Counted from the first letter of the stretch, positions 1 to 7,783 are shown. The stretch is 64,000 nt of DNA from Colimorpha_A sp900556615 (GCA_963598415.1 CAVBUH010000073.1:133520-197519), one strand, 5' to 3'. The notes: generated by a model from the sequence alone, not told the origin. Numbers and translations are program-made.

Positions 1-394
1 AAGGAGGCTGAAGCTCTGCGTAAGAAAGATAATTTGCCGCAACATGCCCCCTTATATGGTTAACCGGAACGAGAGGTATTCCGTTTGAAACGGCAAGCGA
101 TTTTGCAAAGTTAACGCCGACAAGCAGTGCGCCGATAAGACCGGGGCGGTTTGTCACTCCTACTGCGCCGATATCCGACAGCTGCAGATTTGCCTGCTTC
201 AAAGCCTCATAGGTTATACGGCTTATGGCTTCTATATGCGCTCTGCCGGCGATTTCGGGAACAACACCGCCGTATAGCGCGTGAATTTCTATTTGCGAAG
301 CGACGATATTGGAAAGAATTTTCCGTTCCTCTCCCATTTCTACAACAGCGGCCGAGGTTTCGTCGCATGAGCTTTCTATTGATAAAATATACAT
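1..394 (-). CDS. tsaD: tRNA N6-adenosine threonylcarbamoyltransferase TsaD, N-terminal part, cut by window edge
   Basis: Catalytic subunit that transfers the threonylcarbamoyl group to A37 of ANN-decoding tRNAs in the cytoplasm. About 131 N-terminal residues are visible; the rest lies beyond base 1. The start region reads IESSCDETSAAVV, the ASKHA nucleotide-binding signature of the Gcp/Kae1 family. It continues with GGVVPEIAGRAH, PGLIGALLVGVNFAKSLA and NHIRGHVAAN, where the two histidines match the metal-binding HxxxH of the family. ATG is at 394-392, five bases after the rimI stop, giving the usual rimI-tsaD order of one minus-strand operon. The identity is secure; the C-terminus cannot be assessed. 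Confidence 0.95.
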   Translation of the reverse strand, partial: MYILSIESSCDETSAAVVEMGEERKILSNIVASQIEIHALYGGVVPEIAGRAHIEAISRITYEALKQANLQLSDIGAVGVTNRPGLIGALLVGVNFAKSLAVSNGIPLVPVNHIRGHVAANYLSYAELQPP

Positions 395-398
395 AAGG

Positions 399-884
399 TC
401 ATTTTTCCTTTTCTGTCCCGGTGTAAAAGCGCTTTGTCATCAGTATCGCATCCTCTGTCGGACGGCGGTAATATTTTTTTCTTTTTCCGTCAATCTCAAA
501 ACCGAATTTCTCATATAGTCTGCGCGCTGCGGAATTAGATTCTCTTACTTCAAGATGAAGGGAGGTAACGCCGTTTTTCTCGGCATATTCGATCAGCGCT
601 TCGAGGAGCAGAGAACCGATGCCCTTTTCTCTGTAATCGGGCAGTACCGCAATGTTAGTGATATCGGCGGAATCAAGTACCGTATACATCCCTCCGCATC
701 CGCAGATTGAGCCGGACACGGAATCGATCGCCATATAATAGGTGTACATCGCATTTTCGCATACCGACGCGAAGGCTTCAGAGCTCCATGGGTTGCTGAA
801 GCAGCGCGCTTCAAGTCTGACGATTTCTGCAATATGCGCGGTATCAAGAGGAAGAATGATGATTCCGTCATTCCGTGGTTTCAT
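399..884 (-). CDS. rimI: Ribosomal protein S18-alanine N-acetyltransferase RimI
   Basis: GNAT-family acetyltransferase of 161 residues, the usual RimI size. The acetyl-CoA loop is visible as YREKGIGSLLLEAL, and the C-terminal block LEVRESNSAARRLYEKFGF followed by GKRKKYY is characteristic of RimI. In this family the protein acetylates the N-terminal alanine of S18, and it is usually encoded beside tsaB/tsaD, as here. The gene overlaps the end of the upstream hypothetical by 17 bp and ends 5 bp before tsaD, so translation is likely coupled. Its exact substrate in clostridia is inferred from the family. Confidence 0.9.
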   Translation of the reverse strand: MKPRNDGIIILPLDTAHIAEIVRLEARCFSNPWSSEAFASVCENAMYTYYMAIDSVSGSICGCGGMYTVLDSADITNIAVLPDYREKGIGSLLLEALIEYAEKNGVTSLHLEVRESNSAARRLYEKFGFEIDGKRKKYYRRPTEDAILMTKRFYTGTEKEK

Positions 885-1626
885 TGCTGTTTCCTTCTTC
901 GGTATCGGTTACAGGCTGGGAGTCTTCGTTATGAGTTCCTTCCAAATAGAGAGCAACCGTATCATCAGCCTTTACGCAACGCCCGGTTCCCCTGTCATAA
1001 TAATAACGACCTTCGTTTGATACAATATATACGACATTATAATATATCCAAGTATAGCGTGATGAGGAGATACGGAGTGTATATACGGCGGTGCTGGAGT
1101 TCGGTTCGGCAACCGTTTTACCGTTAAGTACCTCGTTGACAATATGCATCACATCGCTGTAGTCGTTTATATCTGCCATACGTACTACAGCGGAGGAATT
1201 GTCACGACATACCTGAATTCTTGTGGGATAAAACTCTTCAAGAGAGGGCAGCGTAGTATTTTCGTTGTAATACACTCCGAAGATTCCGTAATAATCCTCT
1301 GCCAGCCATTCGCTTGTGCTCATGCCGGTAATGGGATACATATAATTTCCGTCAAGCTTTCCGTATGGCTTTTGGGTGTAGGATACGGGTTCATAATTCT
1401 GTGGAGCGGCGAGATAGGTAATACCGTTTTCGTCGTCGATATATTTACCGTTGACGTTCTCTATCTTTACATAATGCGGGAGAGAGGCGATTATTGCAAT
1501 TACGATGACGGCTGTCACACATATTGCCGAAATAAGGATAATAACATTTCTTTTCCGTGCTTTTTTCTGTTTATGCAGTGCCTTGCGCTCCGCAAGAAGC
1601 TTCTTGTTCTGAATTCTTTTACTCAA
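868..1626 (-). CDS. Membrane-anchored extracytoplasmic protein of unknown function
   Basis: A 252-residue protein I do not recognise. The first ~28 residues are strongly basic (several KR/KK pairs), followed by one hydrophobic segment at about 29-49. The rest is hydrophilic with a Thr/Glu/Asn-rich tail, so a single-pass protein with its C-terminal domain outside the cell is likely. The start is a TTG at 1626-1624 with GAGAGG a few bases upstream on the minus strand. It lies between the dCMP deaminase gene (10 bp gap) and rimI (17 bp overlap), so it is part of the housekeeping operon. No catalytic motif is visible. Confidence 0.75.
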   Translation of the reverse strand: MSKRIQNKKLLAERKALHKQKKARKRNVIILISAICVTAVIVIAIIASLPHYVKIENVNGKYIDDENGITYLAAPQNYEPVSYTQKPYGKLDGNYMYPITGMSTSEWLAEDYYGIFGVYYNENTTLPSLEEFYPTRIQVCRDNSSAVVRMADINDYSDVMHIVNEVLNGKTVAEPNSSTAVYTLRISSSRYTWIYYNVVYIVSNEGRYYYDRGTGRCVKADDTVALYLEGTHNEDSQPVTDTEEGNSNETTE

Positions 1627-1636
1627 AATAAACCTC

Positions 1637-2125
1637 TCAGTACCCGAACTGACCGCTTAAGCTGTCATCATCGGTGATCCAATCGGAAACCTCGATTATC
1701 CTGTACTTGTCAGGAGTATCTCTGACAATAACCTTTTCAATTCCCGCGTTGATAACCTGTCTTTTGCACATTGCGCAGCTTGAGGTACCGGGAATCAGTT
1801 CTCCGCTCTGTGGGTCAACAGAAGCCATATACAGTGTAGAGCCGATCATTTCTTCTCTTGAAGCCGAGATAATAGCATTGGCTTCCGCGTGTATGGAGCG
1901 GCACATCTCATACCGCTCTCCGCGAGGGATGTTCAGCTTGTCCCTCATGCAGAACATAAGGTCGGAACAGTTTTTTCTTCCTCTCGGGGCACCGTTATAG
2001 CCTGTTGACACGATACAATCGTCTTTTACGATGATCGCGCCGTAATGCTTTCGGAGACAGGTACTTCTTTTCGCCACGGTTTGGGCAATATCAAGATAAT
2101 AGTTGATTTTTGAAACTCTTTCCAT
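1637..2125 (-). CDS. dCMP deaminase (ComEB/CDA family)
   Basis: Zinc-dependent deoxycytidylate deaminase of 162 residues converting dCMP to dUMP for thymidylate synthesis. The catalytic HAEAN box (His and proton-shuttle Glu) and the second zinc pair in SSCAMCK are visible, as is the substrate-site region STGYNGAPRG. I chose ATG at 2125-2123 over the GTG four codons upstream because that GTG overlaps a GTGAGGAA ribosome binding site. It sits 15 bp downstream of galU in the same operon. B. subtilis ComEB is the family reference; a competence role is not implied. Confidence 0.9.
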   Translation of the reverse strand: MERVSKINYYLDIAQTVAKRSTCLRKHYGAIIVKDDCIVSTGYNGAPRGRKNCSDLMFCMRDKLNIPRGERYEMCRSIHAEANAIISASREEMIGSTLYMASVDPQSGELIPGTSSCAMCKRQVINAGIEKVIVRDTPDKYRIIEVSDWITDDDSLSGQFGY

Positions 2126-2140
2126 AATATTCCTCACGAA

Positions 2141-3010
2141 TTACAGTGTTTTTACAAATTCCTTGAGAAATGCAGTAAATTCCTCTCCGATTTCAGGGTG
2201 CTTTACCGCTTGCTCGACATTTGCCGTCATGAAGCCAAGCTTTGAGCCCATATCATAGCGTTTTCCTTCAAAATCGACTCCAATCATACCGCCGCTTCGG
2301 CAGGTTACTTTCATAGCATCGGTAAGCTGGAGTTCTCCTCCGGCTCCGGGCTTTGTAACCTCGAGAATGTCATATATTTCCGGCGTGAGAAGCACCCGAC
2401 CGAGGATTGAATAATTTGTCATGATTTCTTCCGGCTTTGGTTTTTCAATCATGTCATATATTTTGTAGCGGTTTTTGTCCAGCCTGTCCATTCCCATGGT
2501 GCAGTAGCGGCAGACCAGCTCGGGCGGAACCTCTTTGATTCCGGCGACCGGCATCCCGTATGCTTCATAAGCTGAGATAAGCTGAGCGCAGACGGGCGTT
2601 TCCGAAAAGATAATGTCGTCTCCGTAGAGTACGACAAACGGATCGTTTCCCGTAAAAGATTTCGCTTTATAGATCGCGTGTCCGAGCCCCTTTGCTTCAT
2701 GCTGGCGCAAAAAGGTGATATTGGCAATTTCCGCAATGCGGCGGATTTCTTCTATACGGGCTTCTTTACCGTCCGCGCGGAGCTTGTCCTCATATTCGGG
2801 AGAATAATCGAAATAGTCCTCGATCATATTTTTATTTCTTCCGGTTATGATAAGAATGTCGGTGATTCCGCTTTTCGCCGCCTCATCGACAAGATACGAA
2901 ATCGCGGGGCGGTCAACAATGGGGAGGATTTCTTTCGGCACCGATCTGGCAATCGGAAGCATTCTTGTACCGAGCCCTGCAGCGGGAATGACAGCTTTCG
3001 TTATTTTCAT
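2141..3010 (-). CDS. galU: UTP-glucose-1-phosphate uridylyltransferase
   Basis: Makes UDP-glucose from UTP and glucose-1-phosphate in the cytoplasm, feeding cell-envelope glycans. The 289 residues match GalU/GtaB in length. Visible motifs are the nucleotide-binding signature AAGLGTRMLP followed by the PKEILPIVD lysine region, FLRQHEAKGLGHAI, and the active-site block FVVLYGDDI. ATG at 3010 follows AAAGGA at good spacing. A minus-strand promoter (TTGTAA-18-TATACT, 3052-3081) lies just upstream, so galU probably heads the transcript that runs to tsaD. Its product supports the glycosyltransferases elsewhere in the window. Confidence 0.94.
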   Translation of the reverse strand: MKITKAVIPAAGLGTRMLPIARSVPKEILPIVDRPAISYLVDEAAKSGITDILIITGRNKNMIEDYFDYSPEYEDKLRADGKEARIEEIRRIAEIANITFLRQHEAKGLGHAIYKAKSFTGNDPFVVLYGDDIIFSETPVCAQLISAYEAYGMPVAGIKEVPPELVCRYCTMGMDRLDKNRYKIYDMIEKPKPEEIMTNYSILGRVLLTPEIYDILEVTKPGAGGELQLTDAMKVTCRSGGMIGVDFEGKRYDMGSKLGFMTANVEQAVKHPEIGEEFTAFLKEFVKTL

Positions 3011-3051
3011 ATTGCTTGTCCTTTCGAAATATGATGATATTTCTTCTTATC

Positions 3052-3081
3052 AGTATACCATAAACAGCATACGGTTTACAA
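3052..3081 (-). promoter_or_regulatory. Candidate sigma-A promoter of galU operon
   Basis: On the minus strand TTGTAA (3081-3076) and TATACT (3057-3052) are separated by 18 bp, about 42 bp before the galU start. Confidence 0.55.
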
Positions 3082-3122
3082 GAGTTTTTTATTTTATATT
3101 TTGTAATTATCGCTGTATTGCC

Positions 3123-3623
3123 TCATACGCTTGCACGGAGCTTCAGCTCGGAGGCGAAATCCTCTCCGCACTGGATGCGCACAGATGACAGTTCTCCGTT
3201 TGTCTCAAAAAGCAGAATATAGGATTCTGCCGGAAACATATCGGCGCAAAAATTCATTCGTGACGAGAGATGACCGTATTCTTCCTTTAAATTCTTGGAC
3301 TTTGTATACGGAATAACAGCGGTCATATTTTTCAGATTAAGTGTGAGAACGGAAAAACGCTTTTTTCCCTGTGTTCTGATAATGGTCATTCTGTTTCTTT
3401 TTAAGATTTCATCAGCCGGATCGAGGATGTACTCATATCCCGAAAGCAGATACCGCTGAGAAATTTGAATGACGGCTACCAAGGAGGCGAGCATAAGAAT
3501 CTGCCATATTCCTCTCCATCCGATTTCAAGAGAGGAAAAAATTCCGCACAGAAGCGCGAGAAGGAAGAAAAGTACGCATACTACCTTTGCCGTTCCGCGG
3601 CGGCGCAAACAAATGTATGTCAT
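3123..3623 (-). CDS. Two-TM membrane protein of unknown function
   Basis: A 166-residue protein. Hydrophobic segments lie at about residues 13-31 and 38-60, followed by a ~100-residue hydrophilic domain with no motif that I recognise. The layout resembles small bacterial proteins with a PH-like cytoplasmic domain after two helices, but that is only an impression. Its ATG overlaps the TGA of the upstream phosphodiesterase (ATGA at 3623-3620), so the two are translationally coupled. It ends 112 bp before galU, a gap that holds the galU promoter. Confidence 0.7.
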   Translation of the reverse strand: MTYICLRRRGTAKVVCVLFFLLALLCGIFSSLEIGWRGIWQILMLASLVAVIQISQRYLLSGYEYILDPADEILKRNRMTIIRTQGKKRFSVLTLNLKNMTAVIPYTKSKNLKEEYGHLSSRMNFCADMFPAESYILLFETNGELSSVRIQCGEDFASELKLRASV

Positions 3624-4126
3624 ATGCCGTTGTCCTCCCGGAAAACGGAACAGTTAGTAATCAGTGCTCCGTTTTGAACCGTAATAAAGCCGAAGGTCGG
3701 ACGGCAGGAATTTCCGATGCTTCCGGGGTTGAAAATATAGAGAGGTTTTTCGCCCGCCTGACCAGGAAGATATCTGTTATCAACGGTATGAGTATGTCCA
3801 TACAGCACAATGTCTGCATTTCGGGAACGGGCATATTTTTCAAGCGCTTCGGTATCGTGCTTGACATTCATACTGTGACCGTGAAGTATCAGAAATTTTA
3901 TTCCTTCCCATTCAAATTCTTTTTCTGAAGGAATGTCCTTGCGGAGACCGTCGCAGTTTCCGCGTACATAGGTGTAGATCCGCCGCCTGCGATCCCGCAG
4001 CTCCAATTTCTCGATATCGCTGATACCGTCTCCGAGATGGATGACGGCGTCTGCGCCGCACCTGTCGATAGCGACAGCCATCCGTGAAGTGTTTCCATGT
4101 GAATCGGAAAAAACCACTATATCCAT
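3620..4126 (-). CDS. YfcE/MJ0936-type metallophosphoesterase
   Basis: A 168-residue calcineurin-like phosphoesterase. All metal-ligand motifs are present in order: FSDSHGN (DxH), HLGDG (GD), VRGNCD (GNxD), ILHGH, and GHTHT. YfcE-family enzymes hydrolyse phosphodiesters with Mn or similar metals; the physiological substrate is uncertain. I placed the start at ATG 4126-4124 because it is preceded by AAGGAG and begins MDIVVFSDSHGN. The open frame continues upstream but has no good start. Often found next to the ITP pyrophosphatase gene rdgB, which is not seen here. Confidence 0.88.
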   Translation of the reverse strand: MDIVVFSDSHGNTSRMAVAIDRCGADAVIHLGDGISDIEKLELRDRRRRIYTYVRGNCDGLRKDIPSEKEFEWEGIKFLILHGHSMNVKHDTEALEKYARSRNADIVLYGHTHTVDNRYLPGQAGEKPLYIFNPGSIGNSCRPTFGFITVQNGALITNCSVFREDNGI

Positions 4127-4142
4127 ATGCTCTCCTTTTTGG

Positions 4143-4182
4143 ATTATACCGGATAGCCAATTGTAAAACCGCGCTTTACAAT
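4143..4182 (-). promoter_or_regulatory. Phosphodiesterase promoter with 8-bp palindrome (candidate operator)
   Basis: A perfect inverted repeat ATTGTAAA-N7-TTTACAAT occupies 4160-4182. On the minus strand TATAAT (4148-4143) lies 11 bp further on, 17 bp ahead of the ATG at 4126. The palindrome covers the -35 zone, the usual place for a repressor site. No matching regulator is identified. Confidence 0.4.
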
Positions 4183-4555
4183 GGAGGATTGCGCAGCGGG
4201 GATACGCGCGCTTATCTCCGGCGGCAAAAATCAAGACTTTTTGTCGCTCTCCTCGGCGCGCGCAGACTCGCTTGGCTCGTCTTAAAGATGTTTTTTCATC
4301 GGCAAAGTCGTTGAAAAAACGGATGTTATTATCAATCGCTGACTTTTACAATCGGCTATGCTTATACCGGAATTATTGAATATAACTGATAATATGCGTA
4401 CTGTCGTGAAGGTGCGTACTGTCTGAAGCAGCCGCTCGCCTATCCTCAGGTAACATTTTTTATTATTATAGCATAGAATGATAATGATTACCACACAAAT
4501 ATGTAAATTTATCGGTATGAAACAATCTGAATATAAAAAAGAAAGGCAGATCGAT
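4183..4555. other. Intergenic stretch with no gene seen
   Basis: Between the phosphodiesterase promoter and the first small plus-strand gene. No conserved RNA, promoter match or coding frame with a credible start was found. The minus-strand frame that continues upstream of the phosphodiesterase lacks a supported start. Confidence 0.5.
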
Positions 4556-4798
4556 ATGGAAATAAATAAAGAAACACTTAACAAAATTAAGGCTCTTGAT
4601 GATGAACAGCTCAAGGCGGCAATCGGAGATATAGCTGATGCGCTCGGTGCAACGCCTCAGCAGAAAAGGCGTGCGCAGAATAATTCAAAACTAATTAAAA
4701 AGAAGATTCTTACATCGAATGAGAATGAACTTCGCCGGCAGATCAATAAAATTACGCCGGAGCAGCAGAATGAAATAGCTCGGAAGCTTAAATTTTAA
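4556..4798 (+). CDS. Small charged protein of unknown function
   Basis: An 80-residue, lysine- and glutamine-rich, probably all-helical cytoplasmic protein. I chose ATG 4556 because GAAAGG lies 9 bp upstream; in-frame ATGs at 4478 and 4517 lack such a site. It is the first of three consecutive small genes (next start 35 bp downstream), and the second begins with a strong AGGGGGG site. No domain is recognised. The repeated helical phrasing (DEQLKAAI, ENELRRQI, EQQNEIAR) suggests a small helical bundle or a protein-protein adaptor. Confidence 0.65.
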   Translation: MEINKETLNKIKALDDEQLKAAIGDIADALGATPQQKRRAQNNSKLIKKKILTSNENELRRQINKITPEQQNEIARKLKF

Positions 4799-4833
4799 TG
4801 CGCAGCATTTTAACGTTTTAAGGGGGGATTTCA

Positions 4834-5175
4834 TTGGATGGTAACATATCCGAAATGCTGCAAAGCGTACTCAGCGATCCCGGAGCGATGAAGAAGCTGA
4901 TGGGGGTGGCAGAGAATCTTATGGGCGGTACGGATAAAAATGAACAGAAGGAAAGTATCTCGACATCTTCTTCGGAGCAGGAAAAAGACAATGCTGCAAA
5001 AGAGGTTTCGGTGGTTGAACATAAGAAACGTAAGCCGGGAAATGACGAAAGAATCGCGCTGATCTCCGCACTTCGTCCGTATTTATCGGAGGAAAGACGA
5101 AAGACAGCCGACAGTCTTATCAAGATGCTGAAAATGCTTAAGCTTGCCGATCTTAACAAGTTGATGAAAGAATAG
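4834..5175 (+). CDS. Small conserved-type clostridial protein, unknown function
   Basis: A 113-residue protein starting at TTG 4834, six bases after AGGGGGG. The N-terminal helix carries ILSDPxA-like wording (SVLSDPGAMKKLMGVA). A Ser/Glu/Lys-rich linker follows, then a helical C-terminus with LRPYLSEERRKTAD. I have seen this two-helix arrangement in uncharacterised small proteins of Clostridia, but no function is established to my knowledge. The gene lies between two other small unknown genes (35 bp and 23 bp gaps), so one transcript is likely. Confidence 0.68.
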   Translation: MDGNISEMLQSVLSDPGAMKKLMGVAENLMGGTDKNEQKESISTSSSEQEKDNAAKEVSVVEHKKRKPGNDERIALISALRPYLSEERRKTADSLIKMLKMLKLADLNKLMKE

Positions 5176-5198
5176 AACCGAAAGGAATGGTCATATCA

Positions 5199-5744
5199 AT
5201 GTATACAAGAAGCTACGGCAATCAGAGGAACGGCGTCAGAACCCAGCTCCCCCCTGATTATGGGGGAACGGCGCTTGTAATAAAACAGCCGGAAGCTCAG
5301 AGCGAAAATAAATACGCCGTGGGGTATGACGACAAAAACGGCGGAATTATGGCAGAGCGCCGTTCAAGACGTCAGATGGGACAGAGCAGGGAAAGAGCAG
5401 AAGCGCCGCGTCGAACAGATACAACGGCGAGAAGAAGCCTTGACGATGACCGCCAAAGACATAATACGGAAAATAGGGATAATAAAGACGACTTCCGTCC
5501 TCCGTTCGGCGGAGAAACGGGAGCGGAGACGGAAGAAACGGCAGTTTCTACATCTTCCGATGAAGGAAAATTGTTTTCTCTGAAAGGGAAGGTATTTGAT
5601 CCGGAGCATTTGAAAAGCGATGATCTTCTTCTTCTTGGATTACTCTTTCTGCTGTTTCATGATGACACCGACGGGGAGGTTGGAAGAGAAGGCTGCCGAG
5701 AGGCACTTTTGATACTTGCGGTTCTGTATCTGTCGGGATTGTGA
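5199..5744 (+). CDS. Hydrophilic protein with hydrophobic C-terminus, unknown function
   Basis: A 181-residue protein. ATG 5199 is preferred over ATG 5187 because AAAGGA (5181-5186) directly abuts the earlier codon but is 12 bp from 5199. Residues 1-135 are polar, rich in Arg, Asp, Glu and Gly and likely disordered. The last ~45 residues contain two hydrophobic stretches (LLLLGLLFLLF and ALLILAVLYLSGL) separated by an acidic patch, so the tail may insert in a membrane or pack with partners. Third gene of the small-protein trio; a terminator hairpin follows at 5788. Confidence 0.65.
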   Translation: MYTRSYGNQRNGVRTQLPPDYGGTALVIKQPEAQSENKYAVGYDDKNGGIMAERRSRRQMGQSRERAEAPRRTDTTARRSLDDDRQRHNTENRDNKDDFRPPFGGETGAETEETAVSTSSDEGKLFSLKGKVFDPEHLKSDDLLLLGLLFLLFHDDTDGEVGREGCREALLILAVLYLSGL

Positions 5745-5787
5745 GAAGAGAGAAACAGTTTTTTATCTGAATATAAAAAAGAAAAAT

Positions 5788-5822
5788 AACCGGGTTGCCG
5801 TATATGCGGTGATCCGGTTTTA
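5788..5822 (+). terminator. Rho-independent terminator of the small-protein trio
   Basis: AACCGG ... CCGGTT stem with an inner GCCG/GCGG-type helix, ending in TTTT, 44 bp after the stop at 5744. Confidence 0.6.
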
Positions 5823-5938
5823 TGAATATCAAAGATGACTTTATATAGATACAGCCCTGATTTTCTTGATGCATGAAAATGGTGAACATATGAGATCGAT
5901 ACAAGTAAAAGATTTCTGATATAAAAGCATGATTTATT

Positions 5939-5979
5939 CTTAAGGCAATACCGCCGGGTTTTGACGGTATTGCCTTAAG
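5939..5979. repeat. Miniature R1 element (41 bp, terminal repeats only)
   Basis: Perfect 15-bp inverted repeat CTTAAGGCAATACCG / CGGTATTGCCTTAAG separated by 11 bases. It has the same ends as the ~180-bp R1 repeats elsewhere in the window but no interior. It lies between convergent genes and could also act as a transcription-stopping hairpin. Confidence 0.8.
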
Positions 5980-6184
5980 TGTGATGTATAATGAAGAAAG
6001 AGATCACTTTATACTTGCCGACGCGGATGCGATATATAAAATAACTTAGCCGGATTGTGATCCGATATGATTTTGAAGATGGAATTTTCTGTATTGTGCC
6101 GGCAAAGTCGGAGGGAATACAGATCCGGCGGCAAGAACTGTATGATGAAGAAGCGTCGCTGTTTCGGATGGTCTTATTCTCAAG
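5980..6184. other. Intergenic stretch, possible coding remnant
   Basis: No supported gene. From about 6057 a plus-strand frame is open and reads protein-like for ~38 residues before running into the antisense of the glycosyltransferase gene. It has no ribosome binding site and may be a decayed gene fragment. Confidence 0.35.
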
Positions 6185-6937
6185 TCAGTGGAGTCTGCCA
6201 AGGGAGGAGAGCGCTTCATTCCGCAGCCCTTCGGTAAGAGCGGCAAAAAGAAAACGAGGAATCCTCCGTATACGGGGCATTCTTGAAGGCTCCGATATAA
6301 GACGCCATAGCCACTCAAGATGCATCCGTATCATCATTTTCGGCGCACGCCGGCTGATTTCTGCGTATATATTTACGCTGCCTCCGAGCCCGACATAAAG
6401 TTTTGCCCCGTCATAACGGTGCTCGTTTATCCAAAGCTCCTGAAGCGGTGAGCCGAGACAAACGAATACCGCATCGGCGCGGCTGTTTTTTATTTCGTCT
6501 GCGGCTTCGGAGAGAGAGGAAAAACCGTCGCGGAAGCCTGCTGTTATAAGCTTCGGATAACGGCATTGAAGCCCTTCGGCGGCTTTTTCGGCAACGCCAT
6601 TCCTGCCTCCGAGGATGAAAAGGCGGTATCCCCGGGCAGCGCATTCCTCTGCAATTTTCAACCCAAGATCTACTCCTGCTACCTTTCCTCCGGCAATCGG
6701 TTTTCCTGCGAGCTTTGATGCCAGAATGACGCCGTCTCCGTCGGCTGTCGAAATGTCGGAGGAATTAAGAATTGCAAGAAATCCGGGATTTTCTCTTGCG
6801 TTTTCAGCTATTTCTGAGTTCGGGGTAAAAACCGTACAGACGCCCTTGTCGATTTCCGTAAATATTTTATCCGTAATGCCGTTTAGTGTATCGTCGTTAA
6901 ATTCTATACCGCATATATTTGTTCTTAGGCTTTTCAT
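6185..6937 (-). CDS. WecG/TagA-family glycosyltransferase (GT26)
   Basis: A 250-residue enzyme of the family that transfers N-acetylmannosamine to lipid-linked GlcNAc in teichoic acid or enterobacterial common antigen synthesis at the inner membrane face. Family features seen are the N-terminal FTPNSE region, STADGDGVILASKLAG with the conserved DG(D/x)GV motif, and FVCLGSPLQELWI near the C-terminus. ATG 6937 is preceded by GGAG. The wecB gene at 62605-63744 could supply UDP-ManNAc. It is transcribed alone on the minus strand. Confidence 0.87.
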   Translation of the reverse strand: MKSLRTNICGIEFNDDTLNGITDKIFTEIDKGVCTVFTPNSEIAENARENPGFLAILNSSDISTADGDGVILASKLAGKPIAGGKVAGVDLGLKIAEECAARGYRLFILGGRNGVAEKAAEGLQCRYPKLITAGFRDGFSSLSEAADEIKNSRADAVFVCLGSPLQELWINEHRYDGAKLYVGLGGSVNIYAEISRRAPKMMIRMHLEWLWRLISEPSRMPRIRRIPRFLFAALTEGLRNEALSSLGRLH

Positions 6938-6962
6938 GACGTTTCTCCGTTCATTTATATTA

Positions 6963-7070
6963 TGGGGCGCCTCTAAAAATTCACTGCCCCAATCCGGCTC
7001 GATCTGTTTTCCGTCATTAGTCGCAAAAATTCTTGACAGATGGTTACTCTGTCTGCGGAATTTTTGTTTA
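6963..7070. repeat. R3 interspersed repeat, copy 1
   Basis: The left ~65 bp match a second copy at 54128-54192: a CTCTAA-AATT block, CCGGCTCGATCTGTTTT, then TCATTAGTC and CAAAAA. The right part folds as a hairpin (AAAAATTC with GAATTTTT, inner ACAGA with TCTGT). Confidence 0.55.
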
Positions 7071-7178
7071 GACTGACGAAAAAATCACTTTGCCGTCTAT
7101 GCACGCTGAATTATTAGAAGTCCCTTATATTGAGTATTTCCGTTATTTTTTATTTTTATTTCCATTTGTGTCATAATA

Positions 7179-7365
7179 ATGTCTGCTGAACAACCGAAAA
7201 ACGGGGCAATAATCCAAATTTCTATGTTTTTAGGTTGTTCATGTGCAAGGTTTTTTATACTTGTGCATATAATCCTTGCTCTACAGACGGTATTCAATAG
7301 AAGCTGAACTCCAAAAAGTCTGCTTTTGCGTTATGCGAACGCATTTGCGGTTATTCAGCAGACAT
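7179..7365. mobile_element. MITE-like TIR12 element, copy 1 (187 bp)
   Basis: Ends are perfect 12-bp inverted repeats ATGTCTGCTGAA / TTCAGCAGACAT. They are flanked by a direct duplication ATAATA (7173-7178 and 7366-7371), as expected of a transposed non-autonomous element. The left arm holds a hairpin (GAACAACC ... GGTTGTTC). No coding sequence inside. A longer copy lies at 44146-44552. Confidence 0.75.
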
Positions 7366-7430
7366 ATAATACAGATCATAAAAAAACGACCGATTTTCCT
7401 TTATGATATTATTGAAAGCAACGTCGATTG

Positions 7431-7560
7431 GTTCACGGTTATCGTCATAATGACACATATACTTGCCTGTTTTCCGTCATACTTCACAAACATTGTCGAC
7501 TGAGGAGCTGCTCTTGTCTCCTCAATTGATATTGTCTGACAAAAAATCTGACGGGAACTG
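7431..7560. repeat. Decayed R1 copy
   Basis: Retains the R1 interior TTTTCCGTCATACTTCACAAA, a GAGGAGCTG...CTCCTC loop and TTGTCTGAC-AAAAAAT, but both terminal repeats are lost. Confidence 0.6.
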
Positions 7561-7618
7561 TTAGGTTTAGCAACAGTACCCTCATTTTTTCGGCAGGACA
7601 ACGAAAAATGGTAAATTG

Positions 7619-7728
7619 GACGTTTTTGACCGTCCCTATTTGATTTTTGTGCTTTTTCAAAGTCAGGATTATGAATTTTGTCCGCAAAGCCCGCCTTCGC
7701 GGAGCTTTGCACGTTAGTGCAATAGCCC
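7619..7728. repeat. Decayed R2 copy
   Basis: Shares with the full R2 copies the GTTTTTGAC stretch, ATTATGAATTT, the TCCGCAAAGCCCG block and the terminal GCACGTTAGTGC loop with flanking GCCC. It lies next to a decayed R1, as the other R2 copies do. Confidence 0.45.
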
Positions 7729-7783
7729 AATTATACTCCGGCAGGGTTGTTTTAAAATTTACATTTACTTTTTGTATTTTGAA

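Noticed and set aside
6057..6398. Plus-strand frame with protein-like beginning
   Set aside because: It runs antisense into the well-supported glycosyltransferase gene and lacks a start signal; at most a decayed remnant.
7401..7730. 109-residue minus-strand open frame
   Set aside because: It covers a decayed R1 repeat and R2 fragment; its peptide is the same repeat-derived frame seen in other R1 copies.
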